DNA of 64,000 nucleotides from Catellatospora sp. IY07-71 (GCF_018326265.1 NZ_AP023360.1:6233501-6297500), one strand, 5' to 3'. Counted from the first letter of the stretch, positions 51,060-59,314 are shown. Numbers and translations are program-made. The notes: a model not told the origin generated them from the letters alone.

Positions 51060-51206
51060 GGCACCCGGCGGCGCGGCCGGGGGCCGACAGAGGGACGGCT
51101 GATCGCCGCGGCGAAGGAAATCCCGCGGCGATCAGCCAGCGCGCCGCCGACACACCGTTCTTCACCGCCGTGGACAACTGGATGACCACGAGGCGGTGAG
51201 CGCGAT

Positions 51207-51662
51207 TTACGAGCCACCGGGCAGCGCCGGATCACCATCCACGAGTAACCGCAACAGGACCTTCACCTGCTGTCTTGCGATGACGGGCAGGTGGGAGCCG
51301 CCCAGGCGCACGGCTCGCTCGGCCGACACCAGCGGATGCAGCCGGGCGAGCACACCACCGGTGTTGAGCACGCTGTCGCACCGACCGGCCAGGTCCATCG
51401 ACGGGAACCGCCGCGCGGCCTCAACCAGCCTCAGCTGCGACGGAGACGCGAACACCTGCGGTCCGAGCCGTCGCAGCGACAAGCCGGCGAGCTGCCGGTG
51501 ATGGCGTAGTTCTGCGCCGAAGAAGTGCAGCGCAGAGGCGTACGGCGTCAGGTCTCGTAGTTGCGCACTCGTTTGCTTGAGAACTCCTTCGCTTTCAAGC
51601 CGCCTGCCTGGCACAGATCGGCCACCAGCATGCTCGCCAGACAAGGTTTCGTAGATCGACAT
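51207..51662 (-). CDS. Short XRE-type helix-turn-helix protein
   Basis: A 151-residue protein with one recognisable domain: FGAELRHHRQLAGLSLRRLG followed by SQLRLVEAARRFPS is the XRE helix-turn-helix of large actinobacterial regulators. The rest of the usual protein (ligand or DUF5753-type domain) is missing and the C-terminus after residue 115 is unremarkable, so it may be a truncated regulator or a small DNA-binding antagonist. It starts at 51662 and is divergent from the XRE-TPR gene with 167 bases between them, which suggests mutual control. Confidence 0.55.
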   Translation of the reverse strand: MSIYETLSGEHAGGRSVPGRRLESEGVLKQTSAQLRDLTPYASALHFFGAELRHHRQLAGLSLRRLGPQVFASPSQLRLVEAARRFPSMDLAGRCDSVLNTGGVLARLHPLVSAERAVRLGGSHLPVIARQQVKVLLRLLVDGDPALPGGS

Positions 51663-51829
51663 GCTCGCGTCTCCCTGCTGTCGTCGGCTACGGTGGGGAA
51701 GACCAGGCCATGGGAGGTGTCGGAGGGTGCGAGCCCCGACTCCTGGTCTTCCCCTAAGCGCCAGCCAGGTCCGGACATCTCAAGCGCGTTCCCGCTGGGC
51801 TATACCAGGATCAGCGGAAAGGAACCGGC

Positions 51830-52978
51830 GTGGAATCAGATGCGGGTCTACCACCGTCTACAGAGGACAACAGCCTTCCGTCGAGGCTGCGTGCGGCACG
51901 TGAAGCGGGAGGATTCAGCCTCGCCCGGATGGCTGCGCTGACGCACTTCAGCAAGCCCTACCTCGGGCTGGTCGAGACCGGTCGTCGCGCTGTCACCGTC
52001 GAGGTGATCCAACGTTACGAGCAGGCTCTCGGTGTCACCATCGGCACAGCCCTGGACCCGGTGCGCGTCACCCATGAATGGCTGATCGCCGACTCCCCTG
52101 CCGCCATACACCTGCGCGCGGGCCGACAGGTCGGCGCCGATCTCGTCGAGGCGCTGGAAGCCCGAACCGTGCAGCTGCGGCATCTCGACGACACCGTCAG
52201 CAGCAGCCACATGCTGCCCGTGATCACCAAGGAACTGGATGCGGCTACCGTGCTCGCTCGCGAGGCCGTCTTCGGTGACGCCTTCGGTCGCAGGTTGTTC
52301 ACGGTGGTGGGGGAACTGGCGCAACTCGCCGGCTGGGTCGCCGGCGACGCCGGGCAGTATCTCAAGGCCAAGCAGCTTTACCTGTCCGGAGTCAGCGCCA
52401 CCGAAACGGTGGGGAATCGGGTGCTGGGCGCGCAACTGCTGTCGAGCCTGAGCTATCAGATCGCCAATGTGGGCCGCCGCGAGGACGCGCTGCTGATCGC
52501 GCGGTCTGCCGTCAAAGGGGCAGTCGGGGCGACGCCGGTCGTCCGGGCACTGCTACTCGAACGTCACGCATGGGCCGCCGCCCGCCTGCGCGACGCCAGC
52601 ACCACCCGCCGCGTCCTTAACGCCGTGGAGGACGCCTACGAGCAGCGCTCCGCCGACATATGCGAGCCCGAGTGGGTCTACTGGCTCAACCGCGCCGAGA
52701 TCGATGTGATGGCCGCCCGCTGCGCCATCGAACTCGGCACACCCGCCCAGGCCGAGCCGCTGCTCACCCGGGCCCTGGCCGGATACGACAGCGACCACGT
52801 CCGCGAAGTCGCTTTGTACCAGACCTGGCTGGCCGAAAGCTACGCCAAGACCGGAGACGTGGACGCCGCACGCTCCACTCTCGACCGTGCGCAGACCGCG
52901 GCCGATCGCACCGACTCTGCACGATTGCAACGCCGCATCACCGCCGTCGCCAACCTCATCGACCGCCGCGCCGCATGA
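51830..52978 (+). CDS. XRE regulator with C-terminal TPR-like domain
   Basis: A 382-residue regulator. The helix-turn-helix is at about 18-75 (LRAAREAGGFSLARMAALTHFSKPYLGLVETG). The remaining 290 residues are helical repeats of TPR type (for example GAQLLSSLSYQIANVGRREDALLIA and a final AESYAKTGDVDAARSTLDRA). This is the layout of actinobacterial Rgg/PlcR-like or BldD-associated regulators that bind peptides, although the ligand is not known here. The GTG at 51830 has GGAAAGGA six bases upstream. The gene marks the left side of the low-GC island. Confidence 0.85.
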   Translation: MESDAGLPPSTEDNSLPSRLRAAREAGGFSLARMAALTHFSKPYLGLVETGRRAVTVEVIQRYEQALGVTIGTALDPVRVTHEWLIADSPAAIHLRAGRQVGADLVEALEARTVQLRHLDDTVSSSHMLPVITKELDAATVLAREAVFGDAFGRRLFTVVGELAQLAGWVAGDAGQYLKAKQLYLSGVSATETVGNRVLGAQLLSSLSYQIANVGRREDALLIARSAVKGAVGATPVVRALLLERHAWAAARLRDASTTRRVLNAVEDAYEQRSADICEPEWVYWLNRAEIDVMAARCAIELGTPAQAEPLLTRALAGYDSDHVREVALYQTWLAESYAKTGDVDAARSTLDRAQTAADRTDSARLQRRITAVANLIDRRAA

Positions 52979-53402
52979 CGGGACACGTTGCCGCTCCGGT
53001 CTTCCAGGTCGAGGCTTGCCATAAAGCCATCTAGGGCGCACCCTCTGTGCTCGGGTGTGATGTAGCGGTCGGGCCAGTGGCCCTCTTCTGCGTCAGCCAT
53101 AGATCGCCAACCACAGCCGCACCAGATGGCCCTACCCCTCATCGACACGAAACACCAAGGCTGAATCGGTTTTCTGCCACCTCAACCAGGTACGCCCGCT
53201 CTGGCCTTATTCTTCGACGTGCCTTAGACGCCGCTGGGGGACGGCAGCACTCCATCGGGTCCACCTGCTCAGCGAGATCGATTCTCAACGCAAATCCACA
53301 CTGTCCGTATCAAACCTCTGGCCCCAGCTTCGTCCGCTGGATCGAACGCTGCCGCCGCAGATAGCGCTGTTCGAAGTCCAGAACATGAATAGGTGACCGT
53401 GA
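52979..53402. other. Non-coding gap of lower GC, left edge of the island
   Basis: Base composition drops visibly here relative to the flanks. A short minus-strand frame from ATG 53100 (MADAEEGHWPDRYITPEH) overlaps the end of the XRE-TPR gene and has no supporting ribosome site, so it is not called. No repeat, tRNA or promoter is recognised. Confidence 0.4.
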
Positions 53403-54665
53403 ATGAAACTTACCAATGCGCTCAATTTCGTAGGCAGCACTGTTACAGTTCCGAGCATTAGCGATACAGCGCTGGTCGGGAAAGTATCGAGCACCAAGGG
53501 ATACGCTCGTCCGCTGAAAGAAGTCCGAGCCCTGGACGGCCCCATCACGGTCCGTATCGTTGACGTTCTACACCGGCTAGCTGCGGCGACTGCACCGCAA
53601 GTCGACCAAACGCTGTACGAGGTCTACAAACATTGGGGCTTGTTTCGCTACCTAGGCCTTTTTGAAACGACGAAATCGCGTAAGGTACATCCTCCATCGA
53701 TTAAACTCTCACAGGCGGGTCGCCGCATCCGGGGCAATCAACTGCGGGTGACGTCCGAGGACATCGGAATCGGCTTTTCGATCATGCTCGCCGAGAAGTG
53801 GCTTCGAGCAAATGGACACGCCGGACCTCCGCGTGTGATAGATATCGACGTGGCACTCGCCAATGGTTCCGTCCGTGGCCAGAAAGTCTCGAAAACTGGG
53901 TCCAAGCGCCCCGACTATCTTCTGATTTCCGACGTTCCCGGCCGACTGGGGGCGTTCACGCTAGCCGTACTCGAGTGCAAGGGGACGACAAGCCGAAGTG
54001 TTGCTTACGGCCAACTTGCTCGCGGCGGTGGGCAACTCGACGGTGTAACGATTGCGGCAGAAATCCCCGATGGGCTCGTAACGAGTACGGTCATGGGCAC
54101 TCAATCCATAAAGTGCCTGGCGCTGCAGACCAGTCGGCCCCGTTTCACTGATAGGTCGGCAACAACCTCGTTGCCACCGGCGCCTGCTACACCGGCAATT
54201 CAGCTTGATCTGACGCGATTGGACGACCGTTTTGCAGATGACTCGAGGGCGAATGACTCGAACGAAACCCTGGTCGAGGGTGCACTCATGGCCTCGTGGG
54301 CTAGCCTCGGAGAACTCTCCGGCAACCGGGTGGCATTTCAACGCTGGTCCCATCCCTCTAGGGCTTACCGGTTCACCTCTGATGACAGGGACGGCCAGCA
54401 TGGCTCTTACGTGACAGGCGGCAACCGGCATGTCATGGGCCAGCGAAAGATCGTTCCGCTGCCTGGTGGCTTGCTCGAAGTGACCCTTGGCGTTGACGCC
54501 GAGGTTGATGAGGCGCTGAGGGCAGGCTCGCCGTCCGACGTGCTCCTGGCGCAACAGAGCGCAGGACGCCGCGCATTGGAGAACGTCGCCATCGGTGCCG
54601 AGCCAGACGCAGCCGCAGCATATGGCGCCGACGGCAGTGTGTTACACCTCAGGAGAGTTGGTTGA
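53403..54665 (+). CDS. PD-(D/E)XK nuclease-like protein of an acquired island
   Basis: A 420-residue protein whose codons end in A or T far more often than those of its neighbours, a sign of recent transfer. Residues 168-194 carry KRPDYLLISDV and LAVLECKGT, that is Pro170-Asp171, Glu191 and Lys193, the PD-(D/E)XK metal site of restriction-endonuclease-fold enzymes; Glu131 in a preceding helix fits the extra acidic residue. An all-alpha N-terminal region (45-115, DVLHRLAAAT and VYKHWGLFRYLGLF) could bind DNA. The family is not recognised. AGGTGA six bases upstream supports ATG 53403. It may be a lone defence nuclease or a component of a degraded system. Confidence 0.7.
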   Translation: MKLTNALNFVGSTVTVPSISDTALVGKVSSTKGYARPLKEVRALDGPITVRIVDVLHRLAAATAPQVDQTLYEVYKHWGLFRYLGLFETTKSRKVHPPSIKLSQAGRRIRGNQLRVTSEDIGIGFSIMLAEKWLRANGHAGPPRVIDIDVALANGSVRGQKVSKTGSKRPDYLLISDVPGRLGAFTLAVLECKGTTSRSVAYGQLARGGGQLDGVTIAAEIPDGLVTSTVMGTQSIKCLALQTSRPRFTDRSATTSLPPAPATPAIQLDLTRLDDRFADDSRANDSNETLVEGALMASWASLGELSGNRVAFQRWSHPSRAYRFTSDDRDGQHGSYVTGGNRHVMGQRKIVPLPGGLLEVTLGVDAEVDEALRAGSPSDVLLAQQSAGRRALENVAIGAEPDAAAAYGADGSVLHLRRVG

Positions 54666-54896
54666 CCTCACGGACGACCGCAACAGCCGACCGTCGCCAA
54701 CGCCGTCCTCGCTAGAAATAACACACGCCACCCCATCGGGACGTACACCCTACCTTCGCAAGTCGGGCATCGGGTGCGCGCTCGGCAGACACGGCGAGAG
54801 CTACATTGGGCAACTGTGCAGTTCTGACGACCTCACTTGCGCAATAGGGGCGAACGGCATACACGGTCATCAGCACTCGTCAGGTCGATCAGCATC
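54666..54896. other. Low-GC spacer between the nuclease-like gene and the IS element
   Basis: 231 bases with no convincing gene. A frame through it (from 54595) overlaps the nuclease-like gene in another phase and lacks a ribosome site. A second island gene may once have started here and been separated from its remainder by the insertion, but nothing proves it. Confidence 0.35.
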
Positions 54897-54988
54897 TAGA
54901 CACTTTTCGCAGTGGGGGTCTGGTCCGAGTCCACTTTGAGGCTTTCGGGTGATCGCGGCTGTCGTCGGTGGTCGGGTGTGCTGGTGGC

Positions 54989-55492
54989 ATGCGGTACGGC
55001 GATGGTGGTGGAATGGACGCGGCTGGCCGGGCCAGGCGTGAGCGGCTGCGTGGGCGTGCGGCTGAGCTGTTTGCGCAGGGTGTCGGCGCGGTTGAGGTCG
55101 CCGCGGCGCTGGAGGTGTCGACGAAGTCGGCCTACCAGTGGCGGCGGGCCTGGGTCGCCGGTGGCGTGCGGGCTCTGGCGTCGCGGGGCCCCTCAGGTCC
55201 GGATCCGATGCTGTCGGATGAGCAGCTGGAACGGTTGCGGGCACGGCTGGAGCAGGGGCCGGCGACGGCCGGGTACGGCCAGGACCAGCGGTGGACTCTG
55301 GCGCGGGTGGCCACGTTGATCGGGTCCATGTTCCATGTGCGGGTGGGCCTGACCACGACGTGGCAGGCGATGCAGCGCCTGGGCTACACCTCGCAGCTGC
55401 CCGTCCACCGGGCCGCAGAGCGTGACGAGCAGGCCGTCGCGCACTGGCGGCGCTACCGGTGGCCTGGGCTAAAAGAGTCGCGCGTCGGTTGA
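54989..55492 (+). CDS. IS630 transposase, N-terminal frame (DNA-binding part)
   Basis: 167 residues. The start MRYGDGGGMDAAGRARRE is the usual N-terminus of actinobacterial IS630 transposases, so ATG 54989 is chosen over the GTG at 54968. Two helix-turn-helix regions follow (LFAQGVGAVEVAAALEVSTKSAYQW and LARVATLIGSMFHVRVGLTTTW). The frame stops at 55492 just after the slippage site, so the catalytic domain is reached only by a -1 shift at the A4 run 55471-55474. Confidence 0.85.
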   Translation: MRYGDGGGMDAAGRARRERLRGRAAELFAQGVGAVEVAAALEVSTKSAYQWRRAWVAGGVRALASRGPSGPDPMLSDEQLERLRARLEQGPATAGYGQDQRWTLARVATLIGSMFHVRVGLTTTWQAMQRLGYTSQLPVHRAAERDEQAVAHWRRYRWPGLKESRVG

Positions 55493-56067
55493 ACGCCTGG
55501 ATCTGCTTCGCCGACGAGTGCGGGCAGACGCTGCGGCCGGCCAAGGCCGCTACCTGGGCTCCGCGCGGCCACACTCCGGTGGTGTCGGTGACCGCGGCCG
55601 GCGGTGTGCGGGTGTCGGTGGCCGGCATGGTCTGCTACCGGCCGGGCGAACGCAGCCGGTTGATCTATCGGACGATGCTGCACCGCGGCCGCAAAGGCGA
55701 GCCCAAAGGGTTTCGCGAACCCGACTTCGCCAGTCTGCTGGATGCCGCCCATCAGCAGTTGCGTGCGCCGATCGTACTGGTCTGGGACGGGTTGAGCACG
55801 CACCGGTCGGTGAAGATGCGGGCGCTGGTCGCCGCCAGGCCGTGGCTGCGCGTCTACGCGCTGCCCGCGTACGCGCCGGAGCTCAACCCTGTCGAAAAGG
55901 TCTGGTCGGCGATGAAGCGCGGCCTGGCCAACCTGCCCGCCCGCACTGCGGGTGCCCTGCTTGAGGCGGTGAAGAACCGCCTCAAGCGCATGCAGTACCG
56001 ACAGAACCTCATCGACGGCTATTTCGCTGGAACGGGTCTATCTCCACCAGCCCCGACCAGACCCTGA
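55459..56067 (+). CDS. IS630 transposase, C-terminal frame (DDE catalytic part)
   Basis: This frame continues the transposase after a -1 shift; the merged reading is LKRVARRLNAW. Catalytic acids are present: Asp in ICFADECG, Asp in VLVWDGLSTHRS and Glu in YAPELNPVEKVW. It has no good start codon or ribosome site of its own, which supports expression as a fusion with the upstream frame. The merged transposase would be about 360 residues, the normal size for the family. Confidence 0.83.
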   Translation: MAWAKRVARRLNAWICFADECGQTLRPAKAATWAPRGHTPVVSVTAAGGVRVSVAGMVCYRPGERSRLIYRTMLHRGRKGEPKGFREPDFASLLDAAHQQLRAPIVLVWDGLSTHRSVKMRALVAARPWLRVYALPAYAPELNPVEKVWSAMKRGLANLPARTAGALLEAVKNRLKRMQYRQNLIDGYFAGTGLSPPAPTRP

Positions 56068-56141
56068 CCGCGAAAGGTGTCTAGATCTCCGGCCTGAGGA
56101 TCGGCTCGCAGCTGATGACGGTAAGGTTCCGCCGGGCGCAT

Positions 56142-56468
56142 CTAAACCCGACATAGAGGCTGGTTGGCTGGTGGACATTCGGTCGAGGACAATCGCGTGG
56201 TCGAATCCGGGTCCTTGAGCAGGACGAGGCGCGAAAGACGCGCCGTATCGCTTGCCGACCCGAGACTCGGGTGTGGTTGCGTAGCTGCGCCACAGCTGTC
56301 GCCACGTCGCTTGCTGGAGGCGGCCATGCGAAGGGCCTGAAGTGTGGTATACCAGGCATAGCGGCGGAAGATCTTAATTGTCGGAATGGAACCGATGGTC
56401 GCGAGCGCTTCGAGTACCCGCACAGGTGAGAAGTCCTCGAGAAGCATGTAGCCTCGCTGGCGCCGCAC
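56142..56468 (-). CDS. Doubtful small hypothetical protein
   Basis: A 108-residue frame from a GTG at 56468 (or ATG at 56447, with GAGG four bases upstream). The first 55 residues are protein-like (LLEDFSPVRVLEALATIG, IFRRYAWYTTLQALRMAAS), the rest is low-complexity and Ser/Pro-rich. No family is recognised. It may be the surviving start of a gene cut in the island. Other frames overlap it, so it is kept only as a weak call. Confidence 0.25.
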   Translation of the reverse strand: MRRQRGYMLLEDFSPVRVLEALATIGSIPTIKIFRRYAWYTTLQALRMAASSKRRGDSCGAATQPHPSLGSASDTARLSRLVLLKDPDSTTRLSSTECPPANQPLCRV

Positions 56469-56544
56469 CGTCCCAGCACCCTCAGCCTGTCGAAGAAGCT
56501 CGCGAGCTTTGATCGCTAGCGAGCTTCGATCTACGACTATCTGT

Positions 56545-56580
56545 GAGACGATCCTGGCATCGAACCAGCGACCCTACCGA
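56545..56580 (-). other. tRNA 3'-end-like fragment (possible attachment site)
   Basis: On the minus strand AGGGTCGCTGGTTCGATGCCAG reads in parts like the variable loop plus T arm of a tRNA (stem CTGG / CCAG around TTCGATG, 56554-56568). No D arm or anticodon arm can be drawn. Such 3' fragments are left by integrases at island borders; a partner copy was not found in the window. Confidence 0.3.
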
Positions 56581-56604
56581 AAAAGAGTCCCTGCTCCGAC
56601 AACC

Positions 56605-57231
56605 TCACCCGAGGTTAACGGTGGCCATCACGACCGGTGCGGACAAGCCAGGCCAATTCGCCGTAAGGGCCTCGTCGCCGGATGGTGTTCGGGTGCCCAC
56701 CGCGCGTACCACGCTGAGTTCGACGCCGTCGGCCGTGACGACCGTCGGGTCGCCGTCGGTGACCTTCCGCAGCACGTCCAGCACGAGGGCCTGCTCGTGG
56801 GAGCCGCTGCCCGTCACCGTCATCGCGGGTTCGCGGACCTGCTTCTGGCCGTCGACCTCGAAGTATTCTTCGGCCTGCGTGCCGCCGGTGAGCACGGCGC
56901 GGGCCAGCGCGGACACATACACAGGGTCGCCGCAGGCGTCGTACACCCAGCGCTTGCCGAGCACGGAGTGCTCCGTGGTGCCGATCAGGAACGCCTCTCC
57001 CCCGGCCAGCGGCGCGCCGCGGTAGGTCAGTGGCACGTGCAGCACCGGACCGTCACCGGCGCGGACCATCATCATCTCGATGCCGACCTCGCCGGCCGGA
57101 TCGTCGAACCGGCAGGCGGCGACCCGCTCGACGGCCGCCGCGTCGCCGGAGAACCAGGTCCGGCCGGGCAGCCAGGCGGCGAGCAGTTCGAGCTTGGTGG
57201 GGCTGATGTCAGCGTGGTGTAGCAGAGCCAT
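56605..57231 (-). CDS. Maltokinase N-terminal cap-like protein
   Basis: A 208-residue protein resembling the N-terminal cap domain of maltokinase without the kinase part. The pattern LLAAWLPGRTWF, VPLTYRGAPL and LGKRWVYDACGDPVYVSAL matches the cap and CG0192-like region. Free-standing cap proteins of this size occur in actinomycetes; their role is unknown, possibly in trehalose-maltose metabolism. It is the last gene of an operon with a Nudix hydrolase (25 bases upstream) and a DUF4419 protein. The ATG at 57231 is the only sensible start. GC returns to the high level here, so the island ends before it. Confidence 0.75.
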   Translation of the reverse strand: MALLHHADISPTKLELLAAWLPGRTWFSGDAAAVERVAACRFDDPAGEVGIEMMMVRAGDGPVLHVPLTYRGAPLAGGEAFLIGTTEHSVLGKRWVYDACGDPVYVSALARAVLTGGTQAEEYFEVDGQKQVREPAMTVTGSGSHEQALVLDVLRKVTDGDPTVVTADGVELSVVRAVGTRTPSGDEALTANWPGLSAPVVMATVNLG

Positions 57232-57256
57232 ACCCGCATCCTAGTCTCATGATCGG

Positions 57257-57706
57257 TTAACGGTGCCCCGCCATGACCTCGGGCAGCCGCCACACCAGCG
57301 CACCCTGCCCGGCCTGGAGCACATGCGCGGCGGCCAGCGGGATCCAGAAGCACTCGAACCGGATCGGCTCGTCACCGTGGTCGTCCTCGCTGCTGAACCA
57401 GCGCTCCGCGGTGTCCTCGGTGACGGTCAGGTGGAAGACGTGCCGGTGGTGCAGCTCGTACAGGTACGGGCTGGGGTCGTACTCCGTCTCGCCGAGCTTG
57501 CCGAGCAGCTTCAGGCCCGGCAGCCCGGTCTCCTCCGCCGCCTCGCGCAGGGCCGCCTGCTCCGGCGTCTCGCCCGGCTTGACGCTCCCGGCCGGGACCT
57601 GGATGCCGACCTCCTCCCAGCTGTAGTCGACGTGCCGGAAAACCAGCAGCCTGCCGTCGCGCACGATGTAGCAGACGACCTTCTCGCGCACCGGCTTGCC
57701 GGACAT
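57257..57706 (-). CDS. Nudix hydrolase
   Basis: A 149-residue hydrolase of nucleoside diphosphate-linked compounds. The Nudix box GX5EX7REUXEEXGU is complete: it starts at the Gly of AGSVKPGETPEQAALRE and ends in EETGL. The N-terminus has VCYIVRDGRLLVFRH, like mRNA-decapping or MutT-type members. AGGAGGGG precedes the ATG at 57706. It is the middle gene of a three-gene operon; its substrate (oxidised nucleotide, NAD(H), sugar nucleotide) cannot be told from sequence. Confidence 0.92.
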   Translation of the reverse strand: MSGKPVREKVVCYIVRDGRLLVFRHVDYSWEEVGIQVPAGSVKPGETPEQAALREAAEETGLPGLKLLGKLGETEYDPSPYLYELHHRHVFHLTVTEDTAERWFSSEDDHGDEPIRFECFWIPLAAAHVLQAGQGALVWRLPEVMAGHR

Positions 57707-57726
57707 CGTTTCCCCTCCTGCCCTGG

Positions 57727-59232
57727 TCACGGGTGGAGCAGGTCGGCGAGGCGCCCGCTGCGCAGGGACCCGATGTCGCCGCCGCTGTCGAGCGCGACCT
57801 CCAGCAGCGCCGCGAAGCTCGTGCCGTACAGCCATACCTCGGCAGGGTCGTCGGCGAACTCGAAGTTGCGGACGGTGAGCCCGCGGCCGACGTCGGTCCG
57901 CACTTCCTCGACGCGGCACACCGCCCAGTGGCATCCCTGCTCGCGCAACCGGTGCACCCAGGAGATGCTTCGCCCGTCGGGCAGGTCGATCACCGGTGTC
58001 ACGGTGATGCCGCCGTCCAGGATCACCCGGCGAGGCCGGTCGGGCCGGGCCAGCCGCCAGCGGCCGCCGAACAGGGTCGCCGAGCCCATGCGCTGGAACA
58101 TCGCTTCGAGGTCGGCGTCGTCATGCCCTTCGGCATGGCCGGGCGCGGTCACGACGTGCTCACGTTCGATCCGGTCGAGCAGGTCTTCCATCTCGGCGTC
58201 GGCGGAGGTCAGGTGCCACCCGGCGACCGGGCACAGCGCACCCGCCGCGTCCTGTGCCACCGCGACCAGCCCGCCGTGCAGCGCGACCGTGTGCCGCGCG
58301 TCCGCCGTCCGGTCGTCGACGTGCACGACCACCCGGGACAGCACGGCCTGCACGTCCTGTATCCGTACCCCGGGGCCGCGGCTCGGCCGGTTGCCGTCCG
58401 TGCCGTCATGCGGCGCGTCGAGCGGCAGCTCCAGCAGCGGGTTGGGCCGGCTGGCGGGCACACCGTCCGCGGCGACGTACGGGAACAGCCGCGCGATCCA
58501 GCCGGTGACCGTCTTGGCGCCGTCCACGTCGGCGGGGTCGAGGATGTGCTGCCAGAAGGCCGTGTCCACGTCGCCCGAGGCGGCGCGGACGAACTGGTCG
58601 GCGATCGGGGCGAGTGAACGGTGCCAGCCCGCCAGCCCGAAGCGGGGCAGCTGTTCGACCCGCTCACGGATCGTGCGCCAGTCCTGCTCGGCTCCGGTCA
58701 GCGTGATCGCGGGCAGGCCGCGTCCACCGCTGGTCCAGACGCCGAAGTACGGCCAGTAGCCGTCGCCCGGCGTCGCGAGCGCCGCGACCCGCTCCACCTC
58801 GGTGCTGGTGGTGAAGTCGCAGGCGAACAGCGCGGCGCCGGTGGCCCGCGCATCGGGCAGCCCGGCCTGTCGTGCGATGAGGTGCCGCCAGGAGTCGGCG
58901 TCCCGCGGCGCCGGGCCGTCCGGCACGATCTCCAGCCGGCGCCCGGTGGGTTTCCCCGGCGGGCTCGGATGCCCGGCGTGCAGCCGGACGTGCTGCGCGA
59001 GGCCCTCGGCGATGGTCAGCCACACCGCGTCCGGGGAGAGCGCCAGGGGACGGCTCTCGGCATGGGCGCGTCCGACCGCGTACAGCAGCGGATGCACCAC
59101 CGTCCTGAGTGTCACCACGGCCAGGTCCGGGTCGCCGCCGACGGCGATCGCGTTCGGGAACATCCGGCTCAGCGGCGCGGTGGGCAGCGGCTCGGCCGCT
59201 GCGGCGACATCGTCGACCGGGAAGATCACCAC
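57727..59232 (-). CDS. DUF4419 domain protein
   Basis: A 501-residue cytosolic protein. HPLLYAVGRAHAESRPLALS followed by PDAVWLTIAEGLAQHV is the N-terminal signature of DUF4419 proteins, which are of unknown function. The remainder is alpha/beta with conserved-looking motifs TSTEVERVAAL and GWHLTSADAEM. GTG 59232 is used; a second GTG one codon later is equally likely and neither has a clear ribosome site. It is the first gene of the operon DUF4419, Nudix, maltokinase-cap, with gaps of 20 and 25 bases. Confidence 0.8.
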   Translation of the reverse strand: MVIFPVDDVAAAAEPLPTAPLSRMFPNAIAVGGDPDLAVVTLRTVVHPLLYAVGRAHAESRPLALSPDAVWLTIAEGLAQHVRLHAGHPSPPGKPTGRRLEIVPDGPAPRDADSWRHLIARQAGLPDARATGAALFACDFTTSTEVERVAALATPGDGYWPYFGVWTSGGRGLPAITLTGAEQDWRTIRERVEQLPRFGLAGWHRSLAPIADQFVRAASGDVDTAFWQHILDPADVDGAKTVTGWIARLFPYVAADGVPASRPNPLLELPLDAPHDGTDGNRPSRGPGVRIQDVQAVLSRVVVHVDDRTADARHTVALHGGLVAVAQDAAGALCPVAGWHLTSADAEMEDLLDRIEREHVVTAPGHAEGHDDADLEAMFQRMGSATLFGGRWRLARPDRPRRVILDGGITVTPVIDLPDGRSISWVHRLREQGCHWAVCRVEEVRTDVGRGLTVRNFEFADDPAEVWLYGTSFAALLEVALDSGGDIGSLRSGRLADLLHP

Positions 59233-59281
59233 CGGGCGACACTACCGTCCGATGGTCGGCCACGCTGTCCCGTGCAGAGGA

Positions 59282-59314
59282 ACGGGGTGAACCGGCGCTG
59301 CCGGTCCACCCCGT
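59282..59314. terminator. Intrinsic-type terminator behind the DUF11-repeat gene
   Basis: A stem of 8 and 5 bp with one A-C mismatch (59282-59295 with 59301-59314) and a 5-base loop, 48 bases beyond the stop at 59363, separates this gene from the DUF4419 operon. Confidence 0.65.

Larger units (their letters stand above)
50688..51206. other. Non-coding gap with two palindromic repeats
   Basis: The 519-base gap between the NB-ARC gene and the short XRE gene holds two related hairpin elements (listed separately). One possible decayed coding stretch ends at 50893 (WKVLAGDHLTVVRNPEF), reminiscent of small DUF397-like proteins, but it has no convincing start and overlaps the NB-ARC gene. No promoter was recognised. 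Confidence 0.5.
54899..56081 (+). mobile_element. IS630-type insertion sequence, complete
   Basis: A 1183-bp element bounded by imperfect terminal inverted repeats: GACACTTTTCGCAGTGGGGG at the left end and, on the other strand, GACACCTTTCGCGGTCAGGG at the right end, extending about 28 bases with few mismatches. TA dinucleotides flank both ends (54897-54898 and 56082-56083), the target duplication typical of the IS630/Tc1 group. It encodes a transposase in two overlapping frames. Both the ends and the catalytic residues look intact, so it may still be active. Confidence 0.85.
56084..56604. other. Right part of the low-GC island
   Basis: 521 bases between the IS and the maltokinase-cap gene. 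It holds one doubtful minus-strand gene (56142-56468) and a tRNA 3'-end-like fragment (56545-56580), both listed. A 6-bp hairpin at 56601-56616 followed by five T on the minus strand (56580-56586 region) could end the operon coming from the right. Confidence 0.4.

Noticed and set aside
52840-53148. A 102-codon minus-strand frame over the end of the XRE-TPR gene
   Set aside because: Most of it is antisense to a well-supported gene and it has no ribosome site.
54595-54939. A 114-codon plus-strand frame between the nuclease-like gene and the IS
   Set aside because: It overlaps the nuclease-like gene, crosses the IS boundary and has no ribosome site or recognisable motif.
56081-56479. A 132-codon minus-strand frame at the right of the IS
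   Set aside because: It begins in the IS flank and its residues (many Arg, Ser, Cys) lack a plausible fold; the overlapping 108-residue frame is slightly better but still weak.
52979-56604. A prophage or integrative conjugative element
   Set aside because: There is no integrase, capsid, replication or transfer gene; only one nuclease-like gene and one IS occupy the region.
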